Part shown: piece after piece, positions 43,369-51,675 of the stretch
Numbering within the stretch: position 1 is the stretch's first letter
Layout of the letters: every line of letters begins with the position of its first letter
Source: Streptomyces showdoensis
GTDB lineage: Bacteria > Actinomycetota > Actinomycetes > Streptomycetales > Streptomycetaceae
Assembly: GCF_039535475.1 (NCBI RefSeq)
Contig: NZ_BAAAXG010000026.1
Span: 4,149,501 to 4,213,500 of the forward strand
Direction of reading: 5' to 3'
Length of the DNA stretch: 64,000 nucleotides
Made by a program: the position numbers and the translations under genes
The notes under the pieces: generated by a model
Told to the model about the DNA's origin: nothing
Database searches by the model: none
What the model saw: only the letters and a program-made list of their open reading frames with translations

Positions 43369-43603
43369 CGGTTCCTCCGGCGTCGGGGCGGTTCGGGCGT
43401 GTGCGGCTCGGCGGAGCGGCACGTGCAGGTGTGGACGATACTCGCGGGTCACGCCCGGTCGCACATCGGGTTCACGGAGTGGATACGCGGTGTTGACGTG
43501 TGTTTCCGCCATGTTCCGCCGAGGTCTGCCGCCCGTAGGGCATCACTGCCTAGCGTCAGGACATCAGTTGACAGGTGCGGGACATCACACCGAAGGAGTG
43601 GTC

Positions 43604-44809
43604 ATGACACAGGGTGAGAGCAGGACCCCGGCGCGGCGAGCGGTCCTCGGCGCGGCCGGTGCGGCCGTCCTCGGCGGCTCCGCGGTCCTCGGCGGCGGCA
43701 CCGCCCAGGCCGTGCAGTCGGCCGTCGCCGCGGACGCCGCGGCCGACCGCGACCGAGGCCGGGGGCACGGCGGCGACGGCCACGGCTACCGCTCCCTGCC
43801 CGTCCCCACCGTCATCGGCCACCGCGGGGCCAGCGGCTACCGCCCCGAGCACACCCTCGGCTCCTATCAGCTCGCCCTCGACATGGGCGCCCACGTCATC
43901 GAGCAGGACCTCGTCCCCACCAAGGACGGGCACCTCGTGTGCCGCCACGAGAACGACATCACCGGCACCACCGACGTCGCCGACCACCCCGAGTTCGCCT
44001 CGCGGAGGACCACCAAGAGCGTCGACGGCACGTCGATCACCGGCTGGTTCACCGAGGACTTCACCCTCGCCGAGCTCAAGACCCTGCGGGCCAAGGAGCG
44101 GATCCCCGCCACCCGGCAGGAGAACACCCTCTACGACGGCCGCTGGGACGTGCCCACCTTCGGGGAGGTGCTGCGCTGGGCCGAGAAGGAGGGCCGCCGC
44201 CGGGGACGCGAGGTGTGGCTGCACGTCGAGACCAAGCACCCCACCTACTTCCGTTCGCTCGGCCTCGGCCTGGAGGAGCGCCTCGCCAAGCTGCTCCGCC
44301 GCTACGGCCGCCACCGCGCGAACGCGCCCGTCTTCCTCCAGTCCTTCGAGCCCGGCAGCATCCAGCGGCTCGCCCGGCTCGTCGACTGCCCGCGCGTGGT
44401 CCTGCTCTCCGGGGCGAGCAGCCGCCCCTGGGACTTCGTGCAGTCCGGCGACCCGCGCACCGTCGCCGACCTGGTCAAGCCGGAGGGCCTGCGCTGGATC
44501 GCCTCCTACGCGCAGGGCATCGGGCCGACCCTCGACCTGATCCTGCCGCGCGACGCGAACGGCCGCCTCGGCACCGAGACCACCCTGGTCCGCGACGCCC
44601 ACGCGGAGGGCCTCGTCCTCCACCCGTACACCCAGCGCAACGAGAACTCCTTCCTGCCGGCCGAGTACCGGCGCGGCACCGACCCGACGGCCTACGGCGA
44701 CGCCTTCGGCGCGCTGAAGCGGTTCTTCGCGACGGGGATCGACGGCCTCTTCTCCGACAACGCCGACACGGCGCTGCTGGCGGCCGCGGAGTTCACGGCG
44801 GGCCGCTGA
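43604..44809 (+). CDS. Exported glycerophosphodiester phosphodiesterase
   Basis: 401 residues. Signal peptide with twin arginine (TPARRAVLGAAGAAVLGGSAVLG). Catalytic core: IGHRGASGYRPEHTLGSYQLALDMGAHVIEQDLVPTKDGHLVCRHE gives the HR, E-x-D and H residues of GDPD enzymes; WLHVETKHP and FSDNADTA follow. It hydrolyses glycerophosphodiesters outside the cell for glycerol-phosphate or phosphate supply. GAAGGAG lies 8 nt before the ATG. Short heptamer repeats begin 35 bp after the stop. Confidence 0.92.
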   Translation: MTQGESRTPARRAVLGAAGAAVLGGSAVLGGGTAQAVQSAVAADAAADRDRGRGHGGDGHGYRSLPVPTVIGHRGASGYRPEHTLGSYQLALDMGAHVIEQDLVPTKDGHLVCRHENDITGTTDVADHPEFASRRTTKSVDGTSITGWFTEDFTLAELKTLRAKERIPATRQENTLYDGRWDVPTFGEVLRWAEKEGRRRGREVWLHVETKHPTYFRSLGLGLEERLAKLLRRYGRHRANAPVFLQSFEPGSIQRLARLVDCPRVVLLSGASSRPWDFVQSGDPRTVADLVKPEGLRWIASYAQGIGPTLDLILPRDANGRLGTETTLVRDAHAEGLVLHPYTQRNENSFLPAEYRRGTDPTAYGDAFGALKRFFATGIDGLFSDNADTALLAAAEFTAGR

Positions 44810-44844
44810 CGGGGCGGGGGCCGGGGTCCCCCGTCCGATACGCC

Positions 44845-44914
44845 GGCGACAGGCGACAGGCGACAGGCGACAGGCGACAGGCGACAGGCGACCGGCGACC
44901 GGCGACCGGCGACC
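44845..44914. repeat. Ten tandem heptamers
   Basis: Six copies of GGCGACA followed by four of GGCGACC, without interruption, in the 3' flank of the GDPD gene. It is followed by GC-rich gene-free sequence to 45079. Confidence 0.92.
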
Positions 44915-45079
44915 GGCTGGCGGGGCCGTCGGCTGCCGGACAGGGGATCCCGCGCCCGCCCCGGAGCCGGTGCGGGCCGGGCTGGGCCCCGGGAGCCGGC
45001 ATCCCGCCCCGTACCCCCGACCGGGTGGATTCCGCCCGTCCCCGCAACCGCCCCCGCCCCGCCCCGCATCGTGGCGGGC

Positions 45080-45601
45080 ATGACCTCCCCCGAAGCGCTG
45101 CTCGCCACGCTCACGCCCCTGCTCGCCGCCGAGTCCCGTGCGGAGGCCCCGGCCGCCGGGGTCGAGGCGGGGGACCTCGAACAGGCCGTCTGGCTCCGCC
45201 TCCTGGAGCGGTTCCGGGAGGACGGCGCCCCCGAGCAGCCCGCCGACTGGCTGCGCAGGGCGGTCCGCGCCGAGGCCCGCCGCGCCCGCCGGGACTCGGC
45301 GCGGGAGCGGCCCTACCCGGGGGAACCGGCACACGAGGCGCACGGCTCGCCCGAGAGCTCCGCGCTCGTCTCCGAACGCCGCCGCACCGTGCGCGCCGCG
45401 GTCCGCCGCACCCCGGGCCAGTGCCCCCGGCTGCTCGCCGCGATGCTCCACCCCGCGGACCCCACCTACCGCGAAATCGCAGGAGCGTTGGGTATCTCAC
45501 AGGGGAGTCTGGGCCCGATGCGTTCCCGTTGCCTGGGATGCCTGCGCAGAATGCTGGCTGCGGAGGTTCCCGTCCCCGGCGTTCGGGGAAGGGTGCCGTA
45601 G
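45080..45601 (+). CDS. Sigma-70-like RNA polymerase sigma factor (ECF type)
   Basis: 173 residues. Region 2-like helices (EAGDLEQAVWLRLLERFREDG ... WLRRAVRAEARRARRDSARER) and region 4 (QCPRLLAAMLHPADPTYREIAGALGISQGSLGPMRSRCLGCLRRML, with the HTH of ECF factors) are evident. No anti-sigma gene is adjacent. ATG 45080 was chosen over GTG 45071; neither has a strong ribosome site. Confidence 0.75.
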   Translation: MTSPEALLATLTPLLAAESRAEAPAAGVEAGDLEQAVWLRLLERFREDGAPEQPADWLRRAVRAEARRARRDSARERPYPGEPAHEAHGSPESSALVSERRRTVRAAVRRTPGQCPRLLAAMLHPADPTYREIAGALGISQGSLGPMRSRCLGCLRRMLAAEVPVPGVRGRVP

Positions 45602-45638
45602 ACCGACGGCGGACCAGGTGAGCGGGAGGCATGCACAC

Positions 45639-46121
45639 ATGGGCATGAGCGTGACCATCTCAGCGGCAGACGCGCAGGACGCGGAGCACATCCTCAAGCT
45701 GCAGTACCTCTGCTATCAGCGTGAGGCCGAGATCTACCAGGACTGGTCGATCGAGCCGCTGACCCAGTCGCTCGACGCCCTGCGCGCCGAACTCGACGAG
45801 GGCCAGGGCTTCGTGGCCCGCCTCGGCGACGAGATCGTCGCCTCCGTGCGCGGCCGGCTCGACGAGGACGGCACCGTGCGGATCGCCAAGCTCATCGTCC
45901 ACCCGCGCCTCCAGCGCCACGGCCTGGGCGGCCGGCTCCTGGACGCGATCGAGAGCCACTTCGCCGAGGAGCCGGCCCCCGCGGCCAAGCGCTTCCAGCT
46001 CTTCACCGGTCACCGCAGCGAGGGCAACCTGCGCCTCTACCGCAGCAAGGGCTACGCCCAGGTGTCCACCCGCGAGGTGGGCCCGCGCCTCACCCTCGTC
46101 ACCCTGGAGAAGGCGGCCTAG
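45639..46121 (+). CDS. GNAT N-acetyltransferase
   Basis: 160 residues. Acetyl-CoA site IAKLIVHPRLQRHGLGGRLLDAIESHF, and C-terminal FTGHRSEGNLRLYRSKGYAQV, are typical. The N-terminus LQYLCYQREAEIYQDWSIEPL identifies a family common next to this sigma factor in Streptomyces (recollection). GGGAGG lies nine bases before the ATG. Confidence 0.85.
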   Translation: MGMSVTISAADAQDAEHILKLQYLCYQREAEIYQDWSIEPLTQSLDALRAELDEGQGFVARLGDEIVASVRGRLDEDGTVRIAKLIVHPRLQRHGLGGRLLDAIESHFAEEPAPAAKRFQLFTGHRSEGNLRLYRSKGYAQVSTREVGPRLTLVTLEKAA

Positions 46122-46147
46122 TCCCCGCCTTCCGGATCATGCCGGTC

Positions 46148-46184
46148 CCGCGGACCCGAGGCCGTCCCGGCACCGGGTCCGCGG
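46148..46184. terminator. Terminator between convergent genes
   Basis: CCGCGGACCCG 46148-46158 pairs with CGGGTCCGCGG 46174-46184 (11 bp), loop 15 nt. Confidence 0.65.
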
Positions 46185-46197
46185 AGTCCCCGGGCGG

Positions 46198-46620
46198 TCA
46201 GACGGCCGCCCGGGACCGCCGCAGCCACCAGACGCCGGTCAGCGGCAGCAGCACCGGGATGAAGATGTAGCCGTAGCCGTAGTCGGACCAGACCGTCGCG
46301 TCCGGGAAGGCCGACGGCTCGACCAGCGTCCAGGTCCCCACGGTCAGCACGCCCACGAGCTCGGCGGCGCAGCACACCAGCGCCGCCCTGCGGGCCGTCT
46401 CCCCGCCCCGTACCAGCGTGTACGTGATGAACGCGTAGACCACCGCGGCGACCGCCGACAGGGAGTACGCCAGCGGGGCCCGGTCGAACTCGGTGGCGAT
46501 CTGGTAGATCGAGCGGGAGACCGCGCCCACCGACATCACGCCGTACAGCCAGACCAGCAGCATCCCCGGGCCCGTGACCAGCCGGCCGGTCCTCCGCTTC
46601 TCGGTCTCGGTCGCGGTCAT
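46198..46620 (-). CDS. Four-helix membrane protein of unknown function
   Basis: 140 residues. Four hydrophobic segments (about 20-42, 50-70, 77-97, 115-135), including MLLVWLYGVMSVGAVSRSIYQI and YIFIPVLLPLTGVWWL. I do not recognise a named enzyme family; similar small integral membrane proteins occur through actinobacteria. It follows the next gene by two bases, so the two form an operon. Confidence 0.75.
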   Translation of the reverse strand: MTATETEKRRTGRLVTGPGMLLVWLYGVMSVGAVSRSIYQIATEFDRAPLAYSLSAVAAVVYAFITYTLVRGGETARRAALVCCAAELVGVLTVGTWTLVEPSAFPDATVWSDYGYGYIFIPVLLPLTGVWWLRRSRAAV

Positions 46621-46622
46621 GA

Positions 46623-46985
46623 TCAGCCCACCGTCCAGATGTCGTAGAGACGCACTTCGAGCACGGCGAGCACGACCGCGCCGGCCGCCACCGTCGCCGA
46701 GCCCCACTTGCTCCGCTCGGTCAGCGACATCAGACCCGCCGCCGGCACCGCGCACAGCGCGCCCAGCAGGTAGGCGATGAAGATCGTCGTGCCCTCCTCG
46801 GCCTTCTCGCCGCGGACCAGCTGCACGATCCCGACCACCAGCTGCACCAGGGCGAGCAGGGTCACCACGGCCATGCCGATGAAGTGCCAGTCCTTGGTGG
46901 ACTGGTTCCGGGTGAAGGCGAAGCCGCACCAGGCGGCGAGGGCGAGCGCGGCCACCGAGACCGCGACCGTCAGGGCGTCAAGCAT
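46623..46985 (-). CDS. Three- to four-helix membrane protein of unknown function
   Basis: 120 residues with hydrophobic stretches at about 4-24, 35-58, 67-87 and 92-112 (ALTVAVSVAALALAAWCGFAF; WHFIGMAVVTLLALVQLVVGIVQLV). First gene of a two-gene operon, with its stop two bases before the next start. It may form a complex with that protein; function unknown. Confidence 0.75.
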   Translation of the reverse strand: MLDALTVAVSVAALALAAWCGFAFTRNQSTKDWHFIGMAVVTLLALVQLVVGIVQLVRGEKAEEGTTIFIAYLLGALCAVPAAGLMSLTERSKWGSATVAAGAVVLAVLEVRLYDIWTVG

Positions 46986-47054
46986 GCGCCCGAGGGTATT
47001 ACGGGCCGAATGGCCCGATGCGCTCGCCCCCCCGCCCCCGTAGGGTCGATCTTC

Positions 47055-47720
47055 ATGAAGACGCACGCCGAAGCCCTCCTGTTCGACAACGACGGCACCC
47101 TGGTCTCCTCCATGGAGTCCGTCGCCCGCTGCTGGATCCGGTGGGCGGGGGAGTACGGGCTGACCGCCGAGGACTTCGCCCGGGTCCCGCTGCACGGCCG
47201 CCCGGCCGCCGAGATCGTCGCCGACCTGCTGCCCGCCGAGCGGGTCGCCGAGGCCCTCGCCCGGATCGAGGACCTGGAGCTGGCGGACGTGGAGAACGGC
47301 GCCGGGGGCGACGGCGGAGTCGCCCTGCTGCCCGGCGCCGCGGAGCTGCTCGCCGCCCTGCCCGCCGGCCGCTGGGCCGTGGTCACCTCGGCCACCCGCC
47401 GGCTCGGCGAGGCCCGGCTGCGCGCCGCCGGCATCGAGGCGCCCCTGCTGATCGCCGCCGACGACATCACCCGCGGCAAGCCCGACCCGGAGCCCTTCCT
47501 GCTCGCAGCCGCGAAGCTGGGCGTCGACCCGGCCCGCTGCGTCGTCTTCGAGGACGCCCCCGCCGGACTGGAGGCCGGCCGTGCCGCGGGCATGCGGACC
47601 GTGGCCTTGGCCACAACCCACGCCCGCGAACAGCTCGCCGCGGACGTCGTGGTGACCGATCTGTCCGAGGTATCGGCGCAGGCCACGGAGGGCGGGGTGG
47701 AGATCGTCGCCGGGCGTTGA
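47055..47720 (+). CDS. HAD-superfamily phosphatase (beta-phosphoglucomutase-like)
   Basis: 221 residues. FDNDGTLVSSMESV is motif I (DxDGT), WAVVTSATRRLGEARL motif II (Thr/Ser), DDITRGKPDPEPFLLAA motif III (Lys) and VVFEDAPAGLEAGRAAGM motif IV. The cap lies between residues 15 and 85. Sugar phosphatase activity is likely. TAGGGT at 47041-47046 eight bases before the ATG, with no ribosome site, suggests a leaderless mRNA. Confidence 0.9.
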   Translation: MKTHAEALLFDNDGTLVSSMESVARCWIRWAGEYGLTAEDFARVPLHGRPAAEIVADLLPAERVAEALARIEDLELADVENGAGGDGGVALLPGAAELLAALPAGRWAVVTSATRRLGEARLRAAGIEAPLLIAADDITRGKPDPEPFLLAAAKLGVDPARCVVFEDAPAGLEAGRAAGMRTVALATTHAREQLAADVVVTDLSEVSAQATEGGVEIVAGR

Positions 47721-47734
47721 ACCGGCGCCGGGCT

Positions 47735-47771
47735 GTCCGCATGGCGTCTCACCGATGTCCGCTATGCGGAC
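47735..47771 (+). terminator. Hairpin after the HAD gene
   Basis: GTCCGC 47757-47762 pairs with GCGGAC 47766-47771 (loop TAT); alternatively GTCCGCAT 47735-47742 pairs with ATGCGGAC 47764-47771. GGCCCCCTTTCG follows. Probably terminates the HAD transcript before the met leader. Confidence 0.5.
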
Positions 47772-47813
47772 GGCCCCCTTTCGTTCGCACGTTTGCATGC
47801 TTTACTTGCAGAC

Positions 47814-47900
47814 ATGACCACGACGAGCAGCCGCACCCTTGCGACCGAGGCGATCACGACGCCCGGTGCTCGTTGTATGTGTCGAATGTGCGCCATCTGA
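47814..47900 (+). CDS. Cysteine-rich leader peptide upstream of metNIQ
   Basis: A 28-codon open frame, MTTTSSRTLATEAITTPGARCMCRMCAI in two halves: a Thr/Ser-rich head (residues 1-19) and a tail RCMCRMCAI with three Cys and two Met in eight residues. No ribosome site precedes the ATG; TTTACT at 47801-47806 is a plausible -10, making it leaderless. Downstream, CTCGC/GCGAG can form a small hairpin before the metN start about 200 nt on. Translation of Cys/Met codons in a leader is a classic way to sense cysteine or methionine supply (attenuation). Related short Cys-tail peptides upstream of sulfur genes are annotated in Streptomyces as putative leader peptides. Confidence 0.65.
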   Translation: MTTTSSRTLATEAITTPGARCMCRMCAI

Positions 47901-48110
47901 GGGCCCCCGACCGAGACTCGCGCCCCGAAGCGAGCCCCGACGGCCAGCCGTTCCGTACGCCTCCCGGCGCGGACCGTGCCGCCCCGCGCACATGCGCTGC
48001 CTCCCGGCCACCAGCCGCGACAGCGACCGCCTGCGCCTGACTGTCCGAACGACGTATGCCCCGTGCACGGCGGACCCCGCGCCGCGCACTCGACAGTGAC
48101 GGAAACCCCT

Positions 48111-49190
48111 GTGATCACCACTTCGGGCCTGACCAAGGTCTACGAGTCGAGAGGCCGCCAGGTCACCGCCCTGGACGGCGTCGACCTCCACGTCCGTGAG
48201 GGCGAGGTCTTCGGCGTGATCGGCCAGAGCGGCGCCGGCAAGTCCTCCCTCATCCGCTGCGTCAACCTCCTGGAGCGCCCCACCTCCGGCACCGTGACCG
48301 TGGACGGCGTCGACCTGACCGCCCTCGCCGGCCGCGGCCGGCGGGCGGGCAAGGACCTGCGCCGGGCCCGCAGCAGCATCGGCATGGTCTTCCAGCACTT
48401 CAACCTGCTGTCCTCCCGCACCGTCAAGGACAACATCGAGCTCCCGCTGGAGATCCTGGGCGTCTCGGGCGCCGAGCGCTCCCGCCGCGCCCTCGAACTC
48501 CTCGACCTGGTCGGCCTGGCCGACAAGGCGAAGTCCTACCCGGGCCAGCTCTCCGGCGGCCAGAAGCAGCGCGTCGGCATCGCCCGCGCCCTGGCCGGCG
48601 AGCCCAAGGTCCTGCTCTCCGACGAGGCCACCAGCGCCCTCGACCCGGAGACCACCCGCTCCATCCTCCAGCTGCTCCGCGACCTCAACCGGCAGCTCGG
48701 CCTCACCGTCCTGCTCATCACGCACGAGATGGACGTCGTCAAGACGATCTGCGACTCGGCCGCGCTGATGCAGAAGGGCCGGATCGTCGAGTCCGGCACC
48801 GTCGGCGAACTGCTCGCGACCCCCGGCTCCCAGCTGGCCGCCGAGCTGTTCCCGGTCAGCGGCGCCGCCACCGCCCCCGACCGCACGGTCGTGGACGTGA
48901 CCTTCCACGGCGAGACCGCCACCCAGCCGGTCATCTCGCAGCTCTCCCGTACGTACAACATCGACATCTCGATCCTCGGCGCGGCGATGGACACCGTCGG
49001 CGGCCGGCAGATCGGCCGGATGCGGATCGAACTGCCCGGACGCTACGAGGACAACGTCGTCCCGGTCGGCTTCCTGCGCGAGCAGGGCCTCCAGGTCGAA
49101 CCCGTCGACCACGCCGACGGCGACGCAGAACCGCAGGCCCGGCCCGTGCCCGCCCAGGCGCCCGCGCTGGTGAAGGAAGGTGCCAAGTGA
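48111..49190 (+). CDS. metN: Methionine ABC importer, ATP-binding protein
   Basis: 359 residues. Walker A IGQSGAGKSS, Q-loop GMVFQHFNLLSSRTV, signature LSGGQKQRV, Walker B VLLSDEATSALDPET and H-loop LITHEMDVV. The C-terminal NIL-type domain (about 275-340: FHGETATQPVISQLSRTYNIDISILGA) binds methionine and inhibits transport. GTG 48111 was chosen, with CGGAA upstream; a GTG at 48096 is in frame. It overlaps metI by four bases. Confidence 0.92.
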   Translation: MITTSGLTKVYESRGRQVTALDGVDLHVREGEVFGVIGQSGAGKSSLIRCVNLLERPTSGTVTVDGVDLTALAGRGRRAGKDLRRARSSIGMVFQHFNLLSSRTVKDNIELPLEILGVSGAERSRRALELLDLVGLADKAKSYPGQLSGGQKQRVGIARALAGEPKVLLSDEATSALDPETTRSILQLLRDLNRQLGLTVLLITHEMDVVKTICDSAALMQKGRIVESGTVGELLATPGSQLAAELFPVSGAATAPDRTVVDVTFHGETATQPVISQLSRTYNIDISILGAAMDTVGGRQIGRMRIELPGRYEDNVVPVGFLREQGLQVEPVDHADGDAEPQARPVPAQAPALVKEGAK

Positions 49191-49855
49191 CCTGGTCCGA
49201 AATGCAGCCGCTGCTCCAGCAGGGCACCGTCGACACCCTCTACATGGTCCTGTGGGCCACCGTCGTCACCATCCTCGGCGGCCTCCCGCTCGGCATCCTC
49301 CTCGTCCTCACCGACAAGGGCGGACTGCTGCAGAACCGACCGGTGAACAAGGTCGTCGGTGCGATCGTGAACGTGGGCCGCTCGCTGCCCTTCATCATCC
49401 TGCTGATCGCCCTGATCCCCTTCACCACCTTCGTCGTGGGCACCTTCATCGGCCCGACCGCGATGATCGTCCCGCTCGCCATCGGCGCCATCCCCTTCTT
49501 CGCCCGGCTCGTCGAGACCGCGATCCGCGAGGTCGACCACGGACTCGTCGAGGCCGTCCAGTCCATGGGCGGCGGCATCCCGACCATCGTCCGCAAGGTC
49601 CTGCTCCCGCAGGCCCTGCCCTCCCTGGTCTCCGGCGTCACCACCACCGTCATCGTGCTCATCGGCTACTCCGCGATGGCCGGCGCGGTCGGCGGCGAGG
49701 GACTCGGCTCCAAGGCCGTCACGTACGGGTACCAGCGCTTCGACACCACGTTCATGCTGGTCACCGTCGTCGTCCTGGTCGCGATCGTCACCGTCGTCCA
49801 GCTCATCGGAGACGGCGTCGTCCGCCTCCTCGCCCGCCGCGGCCGCACCGCGTAA
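49187..49855 (+). CDS. metI: Methionine ABC importer, permease
   Basis: 222 residues with five hydrophobic helices; EAA-type loop (FARLVETAIREVDHGLVEAVQSMGG) contacts MetN. NVGRSLPFIILLIALIPFT is typical of the D-methionine permease family. GTG start in the metN stop. Confidence 0.95.
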   Translation: MTWSEMQPLLQQGTVDTLYMVLWATVVTILGGLPLGILLVLTDKGGLLQNRPVNKVVGAIVNVGRSLPFIILLIALIPFTTFVVGTFIGPTAMIVPLAIGAIPFFARLVETAIREVDHGLVEAVQSMGGGIPTIVRKVLLPQALPSLVSGVTTTVIVLIGYSAMAGAVGGEGLGSKAVTYGYQRFDTTFMLVTVVVLVAIVTVVQLIGDGVVRLLARRGRTA

Positions 49856-49949
49856 CCCGGCCGGGCCCACCCCGACTTCGTCACCCCGAAGAAAAAGCCA
49901 GGACTCGTTGTCCAGGCGTCCACCGCTCCACCGGAAAGAGGCACTCTTC

Positions 49950-50807
49950 GTGCGCACCAACATCAAGCTCACCGCGGGCATCGCCGCCACCGCCGCTCTC
50001 GCCCTGGGCCTCACCGCCTGCGGTACGTCCTCCGACCCGTCGTCCTCCACCAAGGACGCCGCCGGATCCGCGGACAAGCCGCTCGTCGTCGCCGCGTCCC
50101 CGACGCCGCACGCCGACATCCTGAACTTCGTCAAGGACAAGCTCGCCGCCAAGGAGGGCCTGAAGCTGGAGGTGAAGGAGTTCACGGACTACGTCCTGCC
50201 GAACACCGCCACCGAGTCCGGCCAGGTCGACGCCAACTTCTTCCAGCACAAGCCGTACCTCGACGACTTCAACAAGAAGAACAACACCCACATCGTCCCG
50301 GTGGTCAACGTCCACCTGGAGCCGCTCGGCCTCTACTCCAAGAGCGTCAAGTCGCTGAAGGACATCAAGGCCGGCCAGACCATCGCCGTCCCCAACGACA
50401 CCACCAACGAGGGCCGCGCCCTCCACCTGCTCGCCGACAACGGGCTCATCACCCTCAAGGCGGGCGTCGGCACCGACGCCAAGCTCTCCGACATCACCGA
50501 CAAGAAGGGCCTGGAGTTCAAGGAGCTGGAGGCCGCCACCGTGCCCCGCGCCCTGAACGACGTCGACGCCGCCGTCATCAACGGCAACTACGCCATCGAG
50601 GCCAAGCTGGAGCCCGCCAAGGACTCCCTCGCCCTGGAGAAGGCGGAGGGCAACCCCTACGCCAACTTCCTCGCCGTCAAGGAGGGCAACGAGAAGGACG
50701 CCCGCGTGCAGAAGCTCGCCAAGCTCCTCAACTCGCCCGAGGTGAAGAAGTACATCGAGGACACCTACAAGGGCTCGGTCATCCCGGCCTTCGGTGCCGC
50801 CAAGTAA
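49950..50807 (+). CDS. metQ: Methionine-binding lipoprotein
   Basis: 285 residues. Lipobox LGLTACG (acylated Cys at about 23) after a positively charged start. NLPA domain: VVAASPTPHADILNFVKDKLAAKEGL, YVLPNTATESGQVDANFFQH and VPNDTTNEGRALHLL. It captures methionine for MetNI at the outer face of the membrane. GTG start with AAAGAGG upstream. A 95-bp gap from metI lacks a clear terminator. Confidence 0.94.
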   Translation: MRTNIKLTAGIAATAALALGLTACGTSSDPSSSTKDAAGSADKPLVVAASPTPHADILNFVKDKLAAKEGLKLEVKEFTDYVLPNTATESGQVDANFFQHKPYLDDFNKKNNTHIVPVVNVHLEPLGLYSKSVKSLKDIKAGQTIAVPNDTTNEGRALHLLADNGLITLKAGVGTDAKLSDITDKKGLEFKELEAATVPRALNDVDAAVINGNYAIEAKLEPAKDSLALEKAEGNPYANFLAVKEGNEKDARVQKLAKLLNSPEVKKYIEDTYKGSVIPAFGAAK

Positions 50808-50861
50808 CGACCCGTCAGGCGAGGGCCCGTCAGAAGGCCCCCGTAGTACGGTCGTCCAGCA

Positions 50862-50899
50862 GAAGGCCCCGCACGCCCCGTCCGGCGCGCGGGGCCTTC
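50862..50899 (+). terminator. Terminator after metQ
   Basis: GAAGGCCCCGC 50862-50872 pairs with GCGGGGCCTTC 50889-50899 (11 bp, loop 16 nt). Confidence 0.8.
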
Positions 50900-50975
50900 G
50901 GCTCACCCGCGCATGCGCGGCGGCAGCCCCATGCTGCATGCTGTGCGTTCACGGTCTTCACGTATGGAGCTGCAG

Positions 50976-51608
50976 ATGACTACCACCTTCCCGTCCCTCT
51001 CCATCAACACGGACCGGTTGGTGCTGCGCCCGTACGAAGAGGCCGACATCCCCGCCTTCGTCGAGATGATGAACGACGAACTGGTGGTCGCCTGGACCTC
51101 CGTCCCGCACCCCTACACCCGCGCCGACGCCGAGGACTGGGTGCGCAGGATCGCTCCTGCGGAACGCTCCGAAGGCCGCGGCGTGGTCTTCGCCGTCACC
51201 GAGTTCCTCACCCAGCGGCTCGTCGGCACCGTCCACCTCCGCAACACCGACTGGCGCACCCGCTCCATCGAGGTCGCCTACGTGACCGCCCCCTGGGCCC
51301 GAGGCGAGGGATACGCCACCGAGTCCGTCCTCGCCGTCGCCCAGTGGCTCTTCGGCGACCGCGCCTTCGAGCGCATGGAACTGCGCACCGCCGCCGACAA
51401 CACCGCCTCCCAGCAGGTCGCCCAGAAGATCGGCTGCATCAGCGAGGGCGTCCTGCGCAACGCGTGGATAGCGCGCAGCCAGACCGAGAGCGGCGACTGG
51501 ACCGACGTCCGCACCGACCTCATCGTCTGGAGCCTCCTCCCCGAGGACCTGGACAGCGCCGACCAGCTCGCCGAGGCCGGCTACTCCGGCTACGCGGACT
51601 GGAGCTGA
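50976..51608 (+). CDS. GNAT acetyltransferase, RimJ/RimL type
   Basis: 210 residues. TDRLVLRPYEEADIPAFVEMMND, YVTAPWARGEGYATESVLAVAQWLF (acetyl-CoA loop) and AADNTASQQVAQKIGCISEGVLR match RimJ/RimL-like N-acetyltransferases. ATG 50976 follows GGAG by eight bases. Monocistronic between two terminators. Confidence 0.87.
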   Translation: MTTTFPSLSINTDRLVLRPYEEADIPAFVEMMNDELVVAWTSVPHPYTRADAEDWVRRIAPAERSEGRGVVFAVTEFLTQRLVGTVHLRNTDWRTRSIEVAYVTAPWARGEGYATESVLAVAQWLFGDRAFERMELRTAADNTASQQVAQKIGCISEGVLRNAWIARSQTESGDWTDVRTDLIVWSLLPEDLDSADQLAEAGYSGYADWS

Positions 51609-51675
51609 CCGGGACCCGCCCCGGTAGGCTCGTTCCGCCCCCGACCCGCACCCACCTCCAGGGAGACAGAGACAG

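Noticed and set aside
47901..48110. SAM riboswitch before metN
   Set aside because: I could not find a SAM-I, SAM-II or SAM-IV core by eye; the Cys leader peptide is the better-supported control.
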